Positions 1 to 6,982 of a DNA stretch of 12,681 nt are shown here, piece by piece. The notes beneath the pieces are model-generated. The model was not told the origin of the DNA. It made no database searches and saw only the letters and a program-made list of their open reading frames with translations. The number at the start of each line of letters is the position of its first letter. The first letter of the stretch is position 1. The DNA is from Anaerolineae bacterium (GTDB lineage Bacteria; Chloroflexota; Anaerolineae; DUEN01), in the NCBI GenBank assembly GCA_021159845.1, contig JAGHDS010000217.1, positions 1 through 12,681 of the forward strand, written 5' to 3'. The position numbers were made by a program, and so were the translations under genes.

Positions 1-1648
1 ACCCCAAGTACGTCGCGTTCCCCCCGAAGTCAGCTCCCACGATCAACGCCCAGAATAACACGTGGCTCTCCCCGCCGGGGATGGTGCGGCTGAGGAACGA
101 CACCACGGGCAGCACCGCCAACGTGAAGGGAATATTCGCCACAATGGCGGACATGATGCCCGAGACCCAGACTACCAGGATCACGGCCAGTCGCAGATTA
201 TTGCCTGCCAACTGCCGGATCAGATCGGCTGCTGCCTGGATCACCCCTGTCTCCTGCAACGCCCCTACCAGGATGAACAGGGCTAGGAAGAAGACCAACG
301 TCGTCCAATCCACTTCGGATAGCATGTGATTCACATCAGGGCGCACCCATACCAACAGGATAGCTGCCCCTGTCAGAGCGACCACACTTGGGGGCATATC
401 GACGAGGCCTTCAATGAAGAACAGTACCAGCGTGATGCCTGCCACGATCAATGATTTCCAGAGCAACTGGGGATCCGTAATGCGGGCACCGCTCTCCAGC
501 CGCTCTAGCAGGGCGGGGGACACCTGCATCTTAGCGCGAGCATACTCTTTGTGGTATAGCAGCCACAACATGACCACCGTGACAGCCATCATGGCGAACC
601 CCAATGGTCCCATGTTCACGAAATACTTGGTGAATCCCATCCGCAGGTACGAACCGACGATGGTGCTAGGAGGATCGCCGACCAACGTGATAGCTCCGCC
701 AACATTGGATGCCAGGACCTCGGGAACAACGAAGGCAAAGGGGTGAACTCCCAACATCAAAGCCAGCTCAATGCTGACCGGGGCCACCAATAAAATGGCG
801 GTCACATTGTTTAAGAGCGAAGAGATCAGGCCGGTCAGTACGGTTAAGATGACCGCTAGATGCCAGGCGTTCCCTCGCGCCCAGAGGAACGAGCGGTAGG
901 CCAACCACGAGAAGACCCCGGTCTCCGACAGGATCGCCATGAAGATCATCATCCCGAGAATCAGGAAAATAACGTTGAAGTCGATGAACACCATCGAGCG
1001 CTCAAAGGAGAGGATCCAGAAGTCAGGGTGGAAGTAGCCGATGAAGTAAGTGACGGAATAGACTAACCCTGCCCCCAACAGCGCCGCGACGGTTTCGTGC
1101 AGGATACGCAGGGAGATAAGGGCGAAAACGAGGAGAAAGATAGCCGCTGAGATGATGAAGCCAGCGTTGACCAGACGCATCATCGCGACCGACCCAACGT
1201 CAGCTAACAACTCGGAGCCGGCGAACCCCAAGTGGCTCACCTGGATCTTCATAGTCCGGTATGCCGGCTTGAAAGCGACAATCGCCAGGGTGGATCTGCC
1301 GGCCGCGATTGCAGACAGCACATCCTGAGGTACCGCAAGTGTCAGTCGGAACGTCCCGTCATCCGTGCTGTGCGCTGCGTTGCGTTCCACCCCATCCACA
1401 ATGACTGGCCATAGATGTCCGTCGATGGTGACCTCAACGCTAGCTCCCACGATCGGATCATTGTGGGTATTCAGCAGACGACCAGTAATCACCAGGTCCA
1501 CATCGCCAGCCGTCTGAGCGAATACGGACTGGGGCCACACCCCACCTATGCTCAGGAGCAGGACGATCAACCCCAGGATAAGGCGGAGGTACAGCCGAGA
1601 GCTCCATCGGTTCCGAGGATATGGAAGATGTTGGTTGCGTTTGCACAT
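1..1648 (-). CDS. ArsB/NhaD-type (ion transporter superfamily) permease with secreted N-terminal beta domain, 3' end missing
   Basis: Reading the minus strand from ATG at 1648 gives 549 codons with no stop, so the C-terminus lies beyond the left edge. An in-frame TGA lies three codons upstream, so 1648 is the first possible ATG. No clear Shine-Dalgarno is visible. Residues 1-45 look like a Sec signal: a basic stretch, a hydrophobic core at about 21-37, and SVFAQ as a possible cleavage site. Residues 48-140 look like a carboxypeptidase-regulatory or CNA-B-like beta sandwich (VITGRLLNTHNDPIVGASVEV, then DDGTFRLTL). From about 158 there are many hydrophobic helices with family motifs: SLLNNVTAILLVAP (277-290), SNVGGAITLVGDPPSTIVG (314-332), SAIVANIPFTLAVLP (500-514) and GADFGGNATYLG (538-549). 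The family moves arsenite, Na+/H+ or organic anions across the inner membrane; the substrate here cannot be told. Roughly 40-60 residues are probably missing. Confidence 0.88.
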   Translation of the reverse strand, partial: MCKRNQHLPYPRNRWSSRLYLRLILGLIVLLLSIGGVWPQSVFAQTAGDVDLVITGRLLNTHNDPIVGASVEVTIDGHLWPVIVDGVERNAAHSTDDGTFRLTLAVPQDVLSAIAAGRSTLAIVAFKPAYRTMKIQVSHLGFAGSELLADVGSVAMMRLVNAGFIISAAIFLLVFALISLRILHETVAALLGAGLVYSVTYFIGYFHPDFWILSFERSMVFIDFNVIFLILGMMIFMAILSETGVFSWLAYRSFLWARGNAWHLAVILTVLTGLISSLLNNVTAILLVAPVSIELALMLGVHPFAFVVPEVLASNVGGAITLVGDPPSTIVGSYLRMGFTKYFVNMGPLGFAMMAVTVVMLWLLYHKEYARAKMQVSPALLERLESGARITDPQLLWKSLIVAGITLVLFFIEGLVDMPPSVVALTGAAILLVWVRPDVNHMLSEVDWTTLVFFLALFILVGALQETGVIQAAADLIRQLAGNNLRLAVILVVWVSGIMSAIVANIPFTLAVLPVVSFLSRTIPGGESHVLFWALIVGADFGGNATYLG

Positions 1649-1817
1649 AAGCGATCAGGAGTCAGGACATACTAGGACGAAACGGATCTGGTTAAAGCTG
1701 GGCCCTCGCTCATATCCGTGGGACTTAGCTCGCCCCCTCGGATCAGGCTCTGTTTCACAATTCCGAGCTTACCGAGGGCTAAAAAAGGAAACGGACGCGA
1801 GTATACTGGGGAGAGAA

Positions 1818-1838
1818 GGGCTCAAGTCAGGTGAGCCC
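1818..1838 (-). terminator. Possible weak terminator after ruvA
   Basis: A perfect 7-bp inverted repeat (GGGCTCA / TGAGCCC, 7-nt loop) starts 10 bases after the ruvA stop on the minus strand. The bases after it are pyrimidine-rich but contain no proper U-run, so termination would be weak or Rho-assisted. The rest of the 199-bp gap before the permease holds a poor promoter-like pair (TTTAAC, 16 bp, TAGTAT) just upstream of the permease ATG, which is too weak to call. Confidence 0.35.
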
Positions 1839-1847
1839 CCAGGATGA

Positions 1848-2426
1848 TCAAGGCCCACTGAAGCTGGCCAGCGCCAGACGCAGCCGCTCCTCCACGTCCG
1901 TCACATCTCGAGGTAACGCCTGGACAGCGCGCTGTGCTTCGACCACACTGTACCCTAACGCCGTCAGGGCATCTACCACCTCAGCATCCGCCTCGGTCAG
2001 CGCCGCTAGTTCCTCAGGCACCTCGACGGCTGGCAGCTTGTCCTTCAGGTCCAGGACGATCTTCTGAGCCGTGCGCTTCCCGATCCCGGGGATGCGAGAC
2101 AGCAGATCCGGCTGCTCCTGGGCGATGGCCAACCGCAGTGCGTCTACCGACATGCTGGAGAGAGCGGAAAGGGCTACGCGCGGGCCAACCCCGGATACAG
2201 AAAGCAGAAGCTCGAACATGGCCAGCTCCTCCTCGCTGGAGAAAGCGAAGAGGGCCAGCTCATTTTCCCGCACATGCAGGTGGGTGTGAACGGATAGGGT
2301 CTCACCGACACGCGCCCGGGCCAGAAGTGGCGCGGGCGTGTAAACCTTCACCCCTACGCCTCCAACGTCGATGACCAGGAAATCCTTCCCGCGTCTCAGG
2401 ACACGACCTTCCAGCCAAGTGATCAT
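1848..2426 (-). CDS. ruvA: Holliday junction branch migration protein RuvA
   Basis: RuvA binds four-way Holliday junctions as a tetramer and loads the RuvB ATPase for branch migration during recombinational repair. The 192-residue product is close to the usual 190-205. Residues 1-63 form the OB-fold domain, opening MITWLEGRVL. Two helix-hairpin-helix motifs follow, VSGVGPRVALSAL near 76-88 and IPGIGKRTAQKIVLDLK near 111-127. The C-terminal UBA-like domain III (about 145-192) normally contacts RuvB. The ATG overlaps the stop of the upstream response regulator (ATGA), with GGGAG six bases before it, so the two are translationally coupled. No ruvB follows; the next gene is a permease, so ruvB must be elsewhere. 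Family assignment is certain. Confidence 0.97.
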   Translation of the reverse strand: MITWLEGRVLRRGKDFLVIDVGGVGVKVYTPAPLLARARVGETLSVHTHLHVRENELALFAFSSEEELAMFELLLSVSGVGPRVALSALSSMSVDALRLAIAQEQPDLLSRIPGIGKRTAQKIVLDLKDKLPAVEVPEELAALTEADAEVVDALTALGYSVVEAQRAVQALPRDVTDVEERLRLALASFSGP

Positions 2427-3196
2427 GAAGGCTCCCGAAATCGATACCCAGCGCCTCGCACGGTCAAAATGTACCGAGGATGGGACGGGTCTTCCTCGAT
2501 CTTCTCGCGCAATCGCCTGATCCCCACCTCGACGAGGTTGGTCCCTTCGACGAGATCATATCCCCACACCTCTCGGAATAACGTGGCCTTGGGGATGGTC
2601 TGCCCCGCATGGGACATCAGATAGTACAGGAGCCGGAACTCAATGGGAGTCAGATGCCGTGGTTCCCCCCCTACAAAGACCTCATGGGCATCTGAGTCGA
2701 TCGTCACACGACCGATTGAGATAATCGAGGATGCAGATCGCTCCTGCGTCCACTCCACGCGCCGCAGAATCGCCTGGATCCGAGCCTCGACTTCCTTGAA
2801 GGTAAAGGGCTTAGTGATGTAATCATCCGCGCCCAGCTCAAACCCCTGCACGAGATCATCTGTGCGCCCAAGTGCGGTCAGCATGATGATCGGCACGTCC
2901 GATCGTTTCCGGATATGACGGCACACGGAGAACCCATCCAGCCAGGGCATCATGATGTCAAGGATAGCGATGTCAACGGGCTGCGAGTCGAAGACTTCCA
3001 CGGCCTGCCGCCCATTCTCCACCGGTATGACCTCGTACCCCGCCTCCTCAAGGGAGAGCTTAAGCAAGTTACGCAGGGGGGCCTCGTCCTCAGCTATCAG
3101 AACGCGGTATTTCTTATGTTTCTTGGGCTGCAGCTCTAGCTCCGAAGAAGACTGCCCCTTCTCCTCGTATCCCGCGACTGCCTCATCACCTTGCAT
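2423..3196 (-). CDS. OmpR/PhoB-family response regulator
   Basis: This is a two-component DNA-binding regulator of 257 residues. An unusual, charged N-terminal tail of about 29 residues precedes the receiver domain (about 30-148). The receiver shows the acidic pair E36-D37, phospho-acceptor D80 in AILDIMMPWLDGF, switch residues T107 and Y126, and K129 in TKPF. A winged-helix output domain fills about 158-255, with RHLTPIEFRLLYYL, the recognition-helix region LVEVGIRRLREKI, and the terminal hairpin YILTVRGAGYRF. The start is supported by AGGAGG at 3202-3207, five bases before ATG. No histidine kinase is adjacent, so its partner is unknown. It lies 111 bp after ruvC and overlaps ruvA by four bases, so it is probably transcribed with them. 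Whether it controls repair genes is only a guess from position. Confidence 0.95.
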   Translation of the reverse strand: MQGDEAVAGYEEKGQSSSELELQPKKHKKYRVLIAEDEAPLRNLLKLSLEEAGYEVIPVENGRQAVEVFDSQPVDIAILDIMMPWLDGFSVCRHIRKRSDVPIIMLTALGRTDDLVQGFELGADDYITKPFTFKEVEARIQAILRRVEWTQERSASSIISIGRVTIDSDAHEVFVGGEPRHLTPIEFRLLYYLMSHAGQTIPKATLFREVWGYDLVEGTNLVEVGIRRLREKIEEDPSHPRYILTVRGAGYRFREPS

Positions 3197-3307
3197 GGAT
3201 CCCTCCTACGCCGAACGCATCCACTTTGCCATCGATTGCCCCATCCGTTCAGACGAAAACTACCTGACGGCGATACGGCCATTCCTCATAAGTGTGCCTG
3301 AAGAATG

Positions 3308-3814
3308 TTATGCATCCTTATTGGCAGAGGCCGTGAGCTCCTCCATCCGAGCGGAATGGATGTAGCATATCGCCACTGCGACGGCATCGGCAGCATCATC
3401 CGGACGCGGGACATCCGATAGCTCCAGCAACAGGCGTACCATTTCCTGCACCTGGCGCTTGCTGGCATTACCGTACCCAACCACGGCCTGCTTGACGGCT
3501 GAGGGCGTATACTCATGCACGGGGAGGTGCGCATGAGCCGCCGCCAACAAAACGACCCCTCGAGCCTCTCCTACCGAGATCGCCGTGCGCACGTTATGGC
3601 CGAAGAACAGCTCCTCTACGGCGATAGCCTGAGGACGATGGAAGGAGATCAAATCCGACAGTCCCTGGTAAATCATACAGAGCCTCTCCGGCAATCCCTT
3701 TGTGGGTGGGGTCCGGATCACACCATAAGTCACCAACGAGAGGCGGTCTACATCGCTGCGAACGACCCCATAGCCTGTGATGGCCACACCGGGATCAACG
3801 CCCAGCACAATCAC
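3308..3814 (-). CDS. ruvC: Crossover junction endodeoxyribonuclease RuvC
   Basis: RuvC is the dimeric, Mg2+-dependent RNase H-fold nuclease that cuts Holliday junctions symmetrically. The start is placed at GTG 3814, giving 168 residues: GGAGG at 3823-3827 sits eight bases upstream, and the product then opens MIVLGVDPG like other RuvC proteins. An upstream in-frame GTG at 3838 would add eight residues but lacks a good ribosome site. Acidic catalytic residues are D7 (GVDPG), E66 (AIAVEELFF), and D139 and D142 (RPDDAADAVA), matching the classic D-E-D-D set. The gene starts 30 bp after the yebC stop, the common yebC-ruvC order, and is probably co-transcribed with it. The 111-bp stretch after its stop, before the regulator, holds no convincing gene or terminator. 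Confidence 0.96.
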   Translation of the reverse strand: MIVLGVDPGVAITGYGVVRSDVDRLSLVTYGVIRTPPTKGLPERLCMIYQGLSDLISFHRPQAIAVEELFFGHNVRTAISVGEARGVVLLAAAHAHLPVHEYTPSAVKQAVVGYGNASKRQVQEMVRLLLELSDVPRPDDAADAVAVAICYIHSARMEELTASANKDA

Positions 3815-3844
3815 ACGAGGTACCTCCATTGTCCGCACGGGCTG

Positions 3845-4594
3845 TCACGCGGCGGCGAACTCCTCAACGGCCTCCTCGGAGATGTCGAGATTCGAGAACA
3901 CGCGCGAGACGTCCTCCAAGTCCTCCAGCGCTTCAATTAAAGAGAGATTCTGGAGCGTTTCCTTCGTCCCCAATGAAATCAGATTCGTTGGCTTCCAGAT
4001 CAGCTCAGCGTTATCTATTTGGATGCCCTGCTCTTCCAGCGCTTCCCGCACCGACTGAAGCTCCGTTGGCTCCGTGTAGATCTCGGCGATATCTTCACTG
4101 AACTCGACATCCTCGGCCCCCGCCATGATCGCCGCGTCAAACAGGGATTCCTCGTCCTGTCCTTCCATCGGGACCGTGATGTATCCCTTCGACTCGAACT
4201 GCCAGGCTACGCTGCCTGACTCGCCCAGGCTCCCCCCCGCCCGGGTGAACACCCGGCGCACATCGGACACCGCCCGGTTCCGATTATCGGTCAGCACCTC
4301 CACGAGGATGGCCACTCCGTGCGGGCCGTATCCCTCGTAGATGATCTCCTCCAGATCCTCGCCCTTCTCCAGACCAGCGCCACGGCGGATCGCACGCTCG
4401 ATGTTCTCCTTGGGCATGGAGTTCGCCTTGGCTTTCTCAATGGCCAACCGTAATTTGAAATTGTATTCCGGGTTGGGTCCCTCACGCGCGGCAATCTGGA
4501 TCTCGCGAGCCAGCTTGGTGAAAAGCGCCCCGCGCTTAGCATCCATTGCACCTTTCTTGCGCTTGATCGTGGACCACTTGGAATGCCCAGACAT
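3845..4594 (-). CDS. yebC: YebC/PmpR family protein (TACO1-like)
   Basis: The product has 249 residues, the usual YebC length, and opens MSGHSKWSTIKRKKGAMDAK, the family signature. Further conserved blocks are FTKLAREIQIAAREG, NIERAIRRGAG, YEGYGPHGVAILVEVLTDN and GGSLGESGSVAWQFE. The family is a three-domain cytosolic protein. Members have been described as DNA-binding transcription regulators (PmpR) and, more recently, as ribosome-associated factors that help translate proline stretches; which applies here cannot be told. An in-frame ATG 40 codons further upstream (4714) is rejected: GGAGGGG at 4601-4607 lies six bases before ATG 4594, and the extra residues match nothing in the family. It leads the ruvC-regulator-ruvA cluster behind a structured leader. 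Confidence 0.97.
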   Translation of the reverse strand: MSGHSKWSTIKRKKGAMDAKRGALFTKLAREIQIAAREGPNPEYNFKLRLAIEKAKANSMPKENIERAIRRGAGLEKGEDLEEIIYEGYGPHGVAILVEVLTDNRNRAVSDVRRVFTRAGGSLGESGSVAWQFESKGYITVPMEGQDEESLFDAAIMAGAEDVEFSEDIAEIYTEPTELQSVREALEEQGIQIDNAELIWKPTNLISLGTKETLQNLSLIEALEDLEDVSRVFSNLDISEEAVEEFAAA

Positions 4595-4600
4595 CAGATA

Positions 4601-4607
4601 CCCCTCC
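4601..4607 (-). promoter_or_regulatory. Ribosome binding site that fixes the yebC start
   Basis: GGAGGGG on the minus strand, six bases before the ATG at 4594. It decides against the longer reading frame from 4714. Confidence 0.85.
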
Positions 4608-4694
4608 AGAATTTTCAATCGAAAAGTATTGCACACGGAACTTTGGCCACCAAGATGACCATGCAACCCCTCGAATACCCCGGAAGATGAAAGA

Positions 4695-4724
4695 GTGCGA
4701 GCGATGGAGCCCATAAGCTCGCAC
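4695..4724 (-). promoter_or_regulatory. Strong hairpin in the yebC leader
   Basis: In the minus-strand RNA, GUGCGAGC pairs perfectly with GCUCGCAC (8 bp). Inside this, AUGG pairs with CCAU around a GCU loop, with a small UU/C internal loop, giving about 12 bp. It lies about 65 nt downstream of the likely transcription start and 100 nt before the yebC ATG. The bases after it (UCUUUCAUCUU) are U-rich but interrupted. It could be an attenuator, a leaky terminator for read-through from pyrG, or an mRNA-stabilising element. No known riboswitch class was recognised in this 252-bp gap. Confidence 0.6.
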
Positions 4725-4788
4725 GGGGCCAGTGCAGTAACGAGTGCTCACATCATCTCAGGGGAAAAGGTTGACAACAAGCTGCTAT

Positions 4789-4799
4789 ATTATACCACA
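4789..4799 (-). promoter_or_regulatory. Extended -10 promoter for yebC-ruvC-regulator-ruvA
   Basis: The minus strand reads TGTGGTATAAT, a perfect TATAAT with the TG of an extended -10 element. No good -35 box lies 16-18 bases upstream. The start would be near 4782, leaving a leader of about 190 nt before yebC. The same 11 bases occur upstream of dinG (9512-9522). Confidence 0.65.
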
Positions 4800-4846
4800 A
4801 TGCCTGAGAAAGTGCGCTCTGACGCAAGGCCGCCAGCGGATCCTCA

Positions 4847-6520
4847 CTACGAGGGTGCTACACCGTTTCCGTCATCCTCTATCGGGACAGCCTCCCGCCC
4901 TTCCAACGCCATCCGCTTCTGCCGGTGGGCATCGGCCGCCCTGAGGAACTCCCGGAAAAGCGGGTGGGGGGCGTTCGGGCGTGATTTGAACTCCGGATGA
5001 AACTGTGTCCCCAACATCCACGGATGGTCCCGTAATTCGGCGATTTCCACAAGCCGGCCGTCGGGCGACAGCCCACTGAACACCATGCCGGCTTCGCCAA
5101 GCGTGTCGCGATAGGCGTTGTTGAACTCAAAGCGATGACGATGCCGCTCGTACACGAGATCCGTTTGATAGGCATTCCACGCCAGGGTGCCAGGCACCAG
5201 CCGGCAGGGGTAGACCCCCAAACGCATAGTCCCCCCTAGATCCTCGATGGAACGCTGCTCGGGCAGCAGGTCGATCACGGGATGCCGGGTCGTCACGTCG
5301 AACTCCGTGCTGTTGGGCTCGTCCGAGTTGAGCACAAAGCGAGCGAACTCAATACACATGACTTGCATACCCAGGCACAGTCCGAAATATGGCACTTTAT
5401 GCTCTCGAGCATAACGAGCCGCGATGATCTTCCCATCAATGCCGCGATATCCGAACCCACCCGGCACGACGATGCCATCCACGCTCTGTAGTCGGTGCAG
5501 GTCCCGGCCGCGCTCCAACTCCTCCGAGCTGATCCACTCGATCTCCACGTCTCGGTCAATAGCTACACCGGCATGCAGCAGCGCCTCCTTCACGCTGATA
5601 TAAGCATCCTGAAGCTCCACGTACTTCCCCACCAGGCCAATGCGCAGTTTCGGCTTCGGGCGCTTGATCTCGAGTACCAGGCGACGCCACTCCTCGAGAT
5701 CCTGACTGCGTGCCTTCGTGCACTCCAGGCGCTCCAGCAGGAAGTCGGTCAGCCCTGCCTCTTCCAGCATCAAAGGCACTTCATAGATCGTCTCCGCCGT
5801 GATGAGGGGGATCACCGCGCGCTCCTCCACATCGCAGAAGAGGGCTATCTTCTCCCGTACGGCATCCCCGACGGGGTAGTCTGCCCGACAGACGATAACG
5901 TCCGGCTGGATACCGATGCCGCGCAGCTCCCGCACGCTGTGCTGCGTAGGCTTCGTCTTCAACTCCCCCGTAGCTGGCATGAACGGGAGCAACGTCACAT
6001 GGATGTAAAGGGTGTTCTCCCGCCCCACATCCTTACGCATCTGCCGAATCGCTTCCAAAAAGGGCTGCCCCTCAATGTCCCCGACGGTCCCTCCCACCTC
6101 GCAGATCACCACATCTACACCGGACGTTCGCGCGACCAGGGCGATGCGTCGTTTGATCTCATTGGTCACATGGGGGATCACCTGAATCGTCCCGCCCAGA
6201 TAATCTCCACGTCGCTCCTTGGCGATCACCTCCGCGTAAATCTGGCCCGTGGTTACGTTGTTCTCTCGGCTCAGGTTCTCATCGATAAAGCGCTCATAAT
6301 GTCCCAGATCCAGATCCGTCTCGGCTCCGTCCTCTGTTACGAACACCTCTCCATGTTGGTACGGCGACATCGTGCCCGGGTCAACGTTAAGATAAGGGTC
6401 CAGCTTCTGAATGGATACGGACACGCCCCGGCTCTTCAACAACCGCCCGATGGAGGCTGCAGTGACCCCTTTTCCCAGGGAACTCACGACCCCACCCGTC
6501 ACAAAAATGTACTTTGTCAC
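4847..6520 (-). CDS. pyrG: CTP synthase (glutamine hydrolysing)
   Basis: PyrG converts UTP, ATP and glutamine to CTP, the last step of de novo pyrimidine nucleotide synthesis, as a cytosolic tetramer. The 557-residue product has the N-terminal synthetase domain (about 1-270) with the P-loop-like GGVVSSLGKG (9-18), Mg2+-binding D71 and E141, and the UTP-site segment KTKPTQHSV (188-196). The class I glutamine amidotransferase domain (about 292-530) has oxyanion segment GGFGYRG, nucleophile C382 in FGLCLGMQ, and H508/E510 in TQFHPEF. The start is set at GTG 6520 because family members open MTKYIFVTGG and AAGGGG lies eight bases upstream. ATG 6562, adding 14 unconserved residues, is the alternative. 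The gene has its own promoter (6797-6825), and no clear terminator follows its stop. Confidence 0.97.
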   Translation of the reverse strand: MTKYIFVTGGVVSSLGKGVTAASIGRLLKSRGVSVSIQKLDPYLNVDPGTMSPYQHGEVFVTEDGAETDLDLGHYERFIDENLSRENNVTTGQIYAEVIAKERRGDYLGGTIQVIPHVTNEIKRRIALVARTSGVDVVICEVGGTVGDIEGQPFLEAIRQMRKDVGRENTLYIHVTLLPFMPATGELKTKPTQHSVRELRGIGIQPDVIVCRADYPVGDAVREKIALFCDVEERAVIPLITAETIYEVPLMLEEAGLTDFLLERLECTKARSQDLEEWRRLVLEIKRPKPKLRIGLVGKYVELQDAYISVKEALLHAGVAIDRDVEIEWISSEELERGRDLHRLQSVDGIVVPGGFGYRGIDGKIIAARYAREHKVPYFGLCLGMQVMCIEFARFVLNSDEPNSTEFDVTTRHPVIDLLPEQRSIEDLGGTMRLGVYPCRLVPGTLAWNAYQTDLVYERHRHRFEFNNAYRDTLGEAGMVFSGLSPDGRLVEIAELRDHPWMLGTQFHPEFKSRPNAPHPLFREFLRAADAHRQKRMALEGREAVPIEDDGNGVAPS

Positions 6521-6522
6521 AT

Positions 6523-6534
6523 CTCCTTCCCCTT
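6523..6534 (-). promoter_or_regulatory. Purine-rich ribosome binding site before the pyrG GTG
   Basis: The minus strand reads AAGGGGAAGGAG followed by AT and GTG. The distal AAGGGG is eight bases from GTG 6520, a good spacing. At the alternative ATG 6562 the G-run abuts the codon (AAGGGGG-ATG), which is too close to work well. Confidence 0.55.
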
Positions 6535-6578
6535 CAATGATATTGACGGGATGTTGAGCCATCCCCCTTCATACGTGA

Positions 6579-6609
6579 CAGAGACACGGGACCCATCTCC
6601 GTGTCTCTG
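6579..6609 (-). promoter_or_regulatory. Perfect hairpin in the pyrG leader
   Basis: In the minus-strand RNA, CAGAGACACGG pairs without mismatch with CCGUGUCUCUG around a 9-nt loop, and one G-U plus one G-C pair can extend the stem to 13 bp. It ends 58 bases before GTG 6520 and 16 bases before ATG 6562. No U-run follows, so it is not an ordinary terminator. The left arm resembles the repeat at the right edge of the window (GCAGAGAC-C-GAG shared), so it may be a short relic of that repeat family. Confidence 0.6.
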
Positions 6610-6796
6610 CCTTCACAGCACAACACTACCACCATCGTGCTCGTCACCTGTTCATCTCTGCATACGAGGACATCTAGCTCGGCAGTGATATGCCTGGCCG
6701 CTTCTCGGATAGGAGTAGAGATCGCCCCGATCGTTCCCGACCCTCGCCGGGCAGAAACTATGCTATCCGTCGCCGGTGGAACTCGTGGACGATGGC

Positions 6797-6825
6797 ATAC
6801 TATCATAGCTCACGGGCGCTGTCAA
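6797..6825 (-). promoter_or_regulatory. Sigma70-like promoter of pyrG
   Basis: The minus strand has a perfect TTGACA (6825-6820), a 17-bp spacer, then TAGTAT (6802-6797). Transcription would start near 6790 and give a leader of about 270 nt. The predicted first bases are not the GGGC type used for CTP-sensing reiterative transcription in Bacillus pyrG. The region 6521-6982 otherwise holds the leader hairpin and the terminator of the next gene, and no gene. Confidence 0.75.
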
Positions 6826-6915
6826 CGAACGCTGTTCAGGCTTCTCTCTTCGCGGAACCTCACATGAGCTATGCGAGGCTGCGACGACCGCAGCAAGCGA
6901 GAGGCTAAAGCCCAT

Positions 6916-6948
6916 GCAAATAGAAAAGGACCCGATATTACCGGGTCC
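6916..6948 (-). terminator. Intrinsic terminator of the small membrane-protein gene
   Basis: The minus-strand RNA has GGACCCG and CGGGUCC around a 7-nt loop. Flanking A and U residues extend the stem to about 9 bp, and UUUUCUAUUUG follows. It lies about 35 bases after the stop of the gene ending at 6983, and separates that gene from pyrG. Confidence 0.85.
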
Positions 6949-6982
6949 TTCACGCCATTTCCTTGATCCTATCGATTAGAGA

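Noticed and set aside
3206..3244. A 12-codon minus-strand frame whose stop overlaps the regulator's ribosome site
   Set aside because: It looks like a leader peptide, but it has no ribosome site of its own and no codon pattern suggesting attenuation.
4595..4714. Forty-residue N-terminal extension of YebC
   Set aside because: Strong GGAGGGG at 4601-4607 and the family's MSGHSKW opening place the start at 4594.
4771..4776. Perfect TTGACA on the plus strand
   Set aside because: No properly spaced -10 follows and there is no plus-strand gene downstream.
5495..6688. Open plus-strand frame of 397 codons across pyrG
   Set aside because: It is antisense to the fully conserved CTP synthase, shows no domain of its own, and arises from codon bias on the opposite strand.
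6521..6796. CTP-sensing reiterative-transcription leader as in Bacillus pyrG
   Set aside because: The bases at the predicted start are not GGGC-like and no classical terminator stem with a U-run lies before the gene.
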